Shown: piece by piece, positions 61,948 through 64,000 of the stretch
Position numbering within the stretch: position 1 is the first letter of the stretch
Layout: every line of letters begins with the position of its first letter
From: SFLA01 sp964485815
GTDB lineage: Bacteria > Bacillota > Clostridia > Oscillospirales > CAG-382
NCBI GenBank assembly: GCA_964485815.1
Contig: CAZAJX010000003.1
Coordinates: forward strand, 14,540 to 78,539
DNA length: 64,000 bases
Direction of reading: 5' to 3'
Position numbers and translations under genes: made by a program
The notes under the pieces: model-generated
What the model was told of the DNA's origin: nothing
What the model saw: only the letters and a program-made list of their open reading frames with translations
Database searches by the model: none

Positions 61948-63116
61948 TGGACTACAGCAAAATCCTTTCCGGCAGGGCTTGCTCCTTGCAGCCCTCGGGA
62001 ATAAGAAAGTTTTTCGATATGCTTGAGAACCGCAAAGACGTGGTCGCCCTCACCGTAGGTCAGCCCGATTTTATCACTCCCTGGCATATCCGTGAAGCAG
62101 GTATACGCTCTCTTGAAGAGGGCAGGACCTACTACACCTCCAACAGCGGTCTTATGGAACTGCGTGTGGAATTATCCAAATATGCACTCCGCCGCTTCGG
62201 TCTTACATATGATCCCAAGGATGAAATTCTGGTTACCGTTGGCGGAAGCGAGGCTATCGACCTTGCGCTCCGCGCTATCGTGGATCTGGGGGATGAGGTT
62301 ATCGTGCCCCAGCCCTCCTTCGTGTGTTACGATCCTCTGGTTACAATGGCAGGGGGAGTACCCGTTATACTTCCTTTGAAAAAGGAAAACGGATTCGTTC
62401 TCACGGTGGAAGAACTGGAAGCACACATAACTCCAAAGACAAAAGCTCTCGTTTTGCCCTTCCCCAACAACCCCACCGGTTCTATAATGACAAAAGAACA
62501 GCTTGAGGCTATCGCCCCAGTGATCATCAAGCACGATCTTGTGGTTATTTCCGATGAGATATATGCAGAGCTTACATACGGCGCAAAGCACGTTTCCATC
62601 GCTTCTCTTGATGGTATGCGTGAACGCACCATCGTGGCAAACGGATTTTCAAAAGCCTATGCTATGACGGGCTGGCGTATGGGATACACCCTTGCCCCCC
62701 GTGAGATAACAGCGCAGATGCACAAGATACATCAGTACGGTATAATGTGCGCCCCCACCACCGCCCAGTACGCCGCCGTTGAAGCGGTCAAAAACGGGGA
62801 CGGGGATATCGAATATATGCGTGACGAATACAACGGCAGACGCAGACTTATCGTAAAGGGCTTGCGTGAAGCGGGCATCGATTGTATGATGCCTGACGGA
62901 GCGTTTTACGTCTTTGCGGATATTTCCCGCTTCGGTATGTCATCGGAGGAATTCTGTGAACGGCTGTTAAACGAAAAAGGCGTGGCAATAGTCCCCGGAA
63001 ACGCATTCGGCGAAAGCGGAGAGGGCTATGCCCGCATTTCCTACGCATACTCCGCAACCCACATTAAAAAAGCGATTTCCCGCATAAACGAATTCGTTAA
63101 GGACCTTTCCAAATGA
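61947..63116 (+). CDS. Class I/II aminotransferase (AspC/PatA type)
   Basis: PLP-dependent aminotransferase, 389 residues. VTVGQPDFITP near the N-terminus, GGSEAIDLALRA, PFPNNPTGSIM, and the PLP lysine in NGFSKAYAMTGWRMGY at about residue 235. Probably acts on aspartate, aromatic or branched amino acids; the exact substrate cannot be told. Coupled to the Lrp gene before it and overlapping ispE by 4 bases. Confidence 0.92.
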   Translation: MDYSKILSGRACSLQPSGIRKFFDMLENRKDVVALTVGQPDFITPWHIREAGIRSLEEGRTYYTSNSGLMELRVELSKYALRRFGLTYDPKDEILVTVGGSEAIDLALRAIVDLGDEVIVPQPSFVCYDPLVTMAGGVPVILPLKKENGFVLTVEELEAHITPKTKALVLPFPNNPTGSIMTKEQLEAIAPVIIKHDLVVISDEIYAELTYGAKHVSIASLDGMRERTIVANGFSKAYAMTGWRMGYTLAPREITAQMHKIHQYGIMCAPTTAQYAAVEAVKNGDGDIEYMRDEYNGRRRLIVKGLREAGIDCMMPDGAFYVFADISRFGMSSEEFCERLLNEKGVAIVPGNAFGESGEGYARISYAYSATHIKKAISRINEFVKDLSK

Positions 63117-63889
63117 CGTTAACAGCATATGCAAAAATAAATCTGTTTTTGTCCGTCGGAGAAAAGCGTGAAGACGGGTATCACCATATAGATACCGTAA
63201 TGCACACCATAAGCCTGTATGATGAGGTATCCTTCGAAAAGTGCGATACATTGCGCGTTTTTTGTGATATGGACGTGCCCGAACAGGATAATCTTGCGTA
63301 CCGCGCGGCGCAGGCGTTTTTCGGTTATACGGGCATAATTCCGTCCGTTAAAATAACCGTAAAAAAGCACATTCCCTCCAAAGCGGGGTTGGGCGGCGGC
63401 AGCGCAGATGCGGCGGCAGTCCTCCGCGGGCTTAATGAAATGTATAACGCGGGGCTGGATACGCAGACCCTTGCAAGCATCGGCGCGCCTCTTGGCGCGG
63501 ATATACCCTTTTGCGTTTACGGCGGCAAGGCAAGATGCGGCGGTATCGGTGATATTGTCACCCCAATGGAAAAGGAGCATCTTCACCTCGCCATAGTCAA
63601 GCCGGATGTTGATTGCCCTACGGGGAAAATGTACTTACTGCTTGACGAAACGCAAAGAGAAACGGTTTCGTATAAAGAAAACCTGTTTTTCAATTCTTTT
63701 GATACAGTGTGTCCGTCGGAGTGTAAGACCGCAATAAAACGCCTTTTGGCTTTGGGCGCAAAAAACGCAATGTTAAGCGGAAGCGGAAGCGCAGTCTTCG
63801 GCGTTTTCGAAACGGAAAGAGAAGCGGTTTCCGCCGCAAAAGAACTGGAAAAAGAGTACCCTTTTTCCGTCTACGCCCACACAATATGA
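63113..63889 (+). CDS. ispE: 4-(cytidine 5'-diphospho)-2-C-methyl-D-erythritol kinase
   Basis: GHMP kinase of the MEP pathway. 258 residues, slightly short for the family (about 280-290). YAKINLFLSVG and REDGYHHIDTVMHTI at the N-terminus, the ATP motif KAGLGGGSADAAAV at about residue 88, and SGSGSAVFGVFE near the C-terminus. Overlaps the aminotransferase by 4 bases. Confidence 0.95.
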   Translation: MTLTAYAKINLFLSVGEKREDGYHHIDTVMHTISLYDEVSFEKCDTLRVFCDMDVPEQDNLAYRAAQAFFGYTGIIPSVKITVKKHIPSKAGLGGGSADAAAVLRGLNEMYNAGLDTQTLASIGAPLGADIPFCVYGGKARCGGIGDIVTPMEKEHLHLAIVKPDVDCPTGKMYLLLDETQRETVSYKENLFFNSFDTVCPSECKTAIKRLLALGAKNAMLSGSGSAVFGVFETEREAVSAAKELEKEYPFSVYAHTI

Positions 63890-63905
63890 ATTTTACGGCA
63901 AATTA

Positions 63906-63935
63906 TTGACAAACGCGTGCACCGTATGTTATAAT
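63906..63935 (+). promoter_or_regulatory. tRNA-Ala promoter
   Basis: TTGACA (63906-63911), 18 bp, TATAAT (63930-63935): both hexamers match consensus exactly. The tRNA begins 10 bases after the -10. Confidence 0.9.
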
Positions 63936-63945
63936 TTGCCCAAAC

Positions 63946-64000
63946 GGGGCATTAGCGCAGTTGGGAGCGCACAACACTGGCAGTGTTGGGGTCACGGGTT
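63946..64000 (+). tRNA. tRNA-Ala (anticodon GGC), 3' end outside the window
   Basis: The first 55 nt are visible: acceptor 5' strand GGGGCAT, D-arm AGCGCAGTTGGGAGCGC, anticodon arm CAACA / TGTTG with loop CTGGCAG (anticodon GGC), and the start of the T-arm (CACGGGTT). The 3' acceptor strand is cut by the window edge, so the identity-defining G3-U70 pair cannot be checked. Confidence 0.9.

Noticed and set aside
1..64000. Insertion sequences, prophage or integrated plasmid
   Set aside because: No transposase, integrase, phage structural or replication-initiation gene was recognised on either strand.

Overview
The window reads as a chromosomal contig from an anaerobic, Gram-positive member of the Clostridia, most likely an Oscillospirales/Ruminococcaceae-type gut bacterium. 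This is inferred from the gene set, not measured. The supporting content is: a PolC-type replicase; the Firmicutes-style run pyrH-frr-uppS-cdsA-dxr-rseP-ispG-polC; TmcAL, YitT and ThiT with a TPP riboswitch; an anaerobic GlpA/GlpB/DUF1667 trio; acetate kinase; many short lipoproteins; and near-consensus TTGACA-17-TATAAT promoters. No phage, plasmid, IS transposase, rRNA or CRISPR was found.

Layout. 1-9369 (+): 3' part of hisS, aspS, then a five-gene Gld-like ABC export module (ATPase, permease, GldG-like, DUF4340-like, lipoprotein). 9376-10107: TPP riboswitch, terminator and thiT. 10283-12117 (-): TRIC-type channel and ackA, divergent from tmcAL-dagK (12194-14235, +) with interlocked promoters. 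14351-21751 (-): zinc-ribbon protein, TgpA-like transglutaminase, DUF58 protein, MoxR ATPase, membrane protein and glycerate kinase, probably one operon. 22063-24794 (+): two tandem paralogous exported proteins, each with its own strong promoter. 24975-27965 (+): GlpA-like, GlpB-like and DUF1667 genes. 28076-38642: an accessory-looking stretch with two lipoproteins of solute-binding type, two Gfo/Idh/MocA dehydrogenases, TspO, a patatin, an XRE regulator and YitT, most separated by structured repeats. 38725-39430 (-): S23-type four-helix-bundle protein, a palindromic hairpin array and tRNA-Val. 40224-48531 (+): uvrB, uvrA, a serine hydrolase and a radical-SAM pair. 48620-57051: a lipoprotein, then the pyrH to ispG envelope/isoprenoid run with an asparaginase inside it. 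57044-63889: polC, an Lrp regulator with an aminotransferase, and ispE. The window ends inside tRNA-Ala.

The most unusual content is not protein-coding. At least eight intergenic regions carry a family of structured repeats. They have inverted ends built from tandem 7-nt units (ATGAGGA, ATGATAA, ATGATGA, ATGAGAA) around a T-rich hairpin whose stem changes from copy to copy while staying complementary. Most copies sit between convergent genes, and five start at the T-tract of an intrinsic terminator. Three are longer mosaics with further covarying hairpins and lie directly after a stop codon. A separate array of GNRA-like hairpins joined by an 8-nt linker lies immediately upstream of the S23-type gene. 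No mobility enzyme is encoded here, so any mobilising or binding factor must lie elsewhere or be the S23-type protein.
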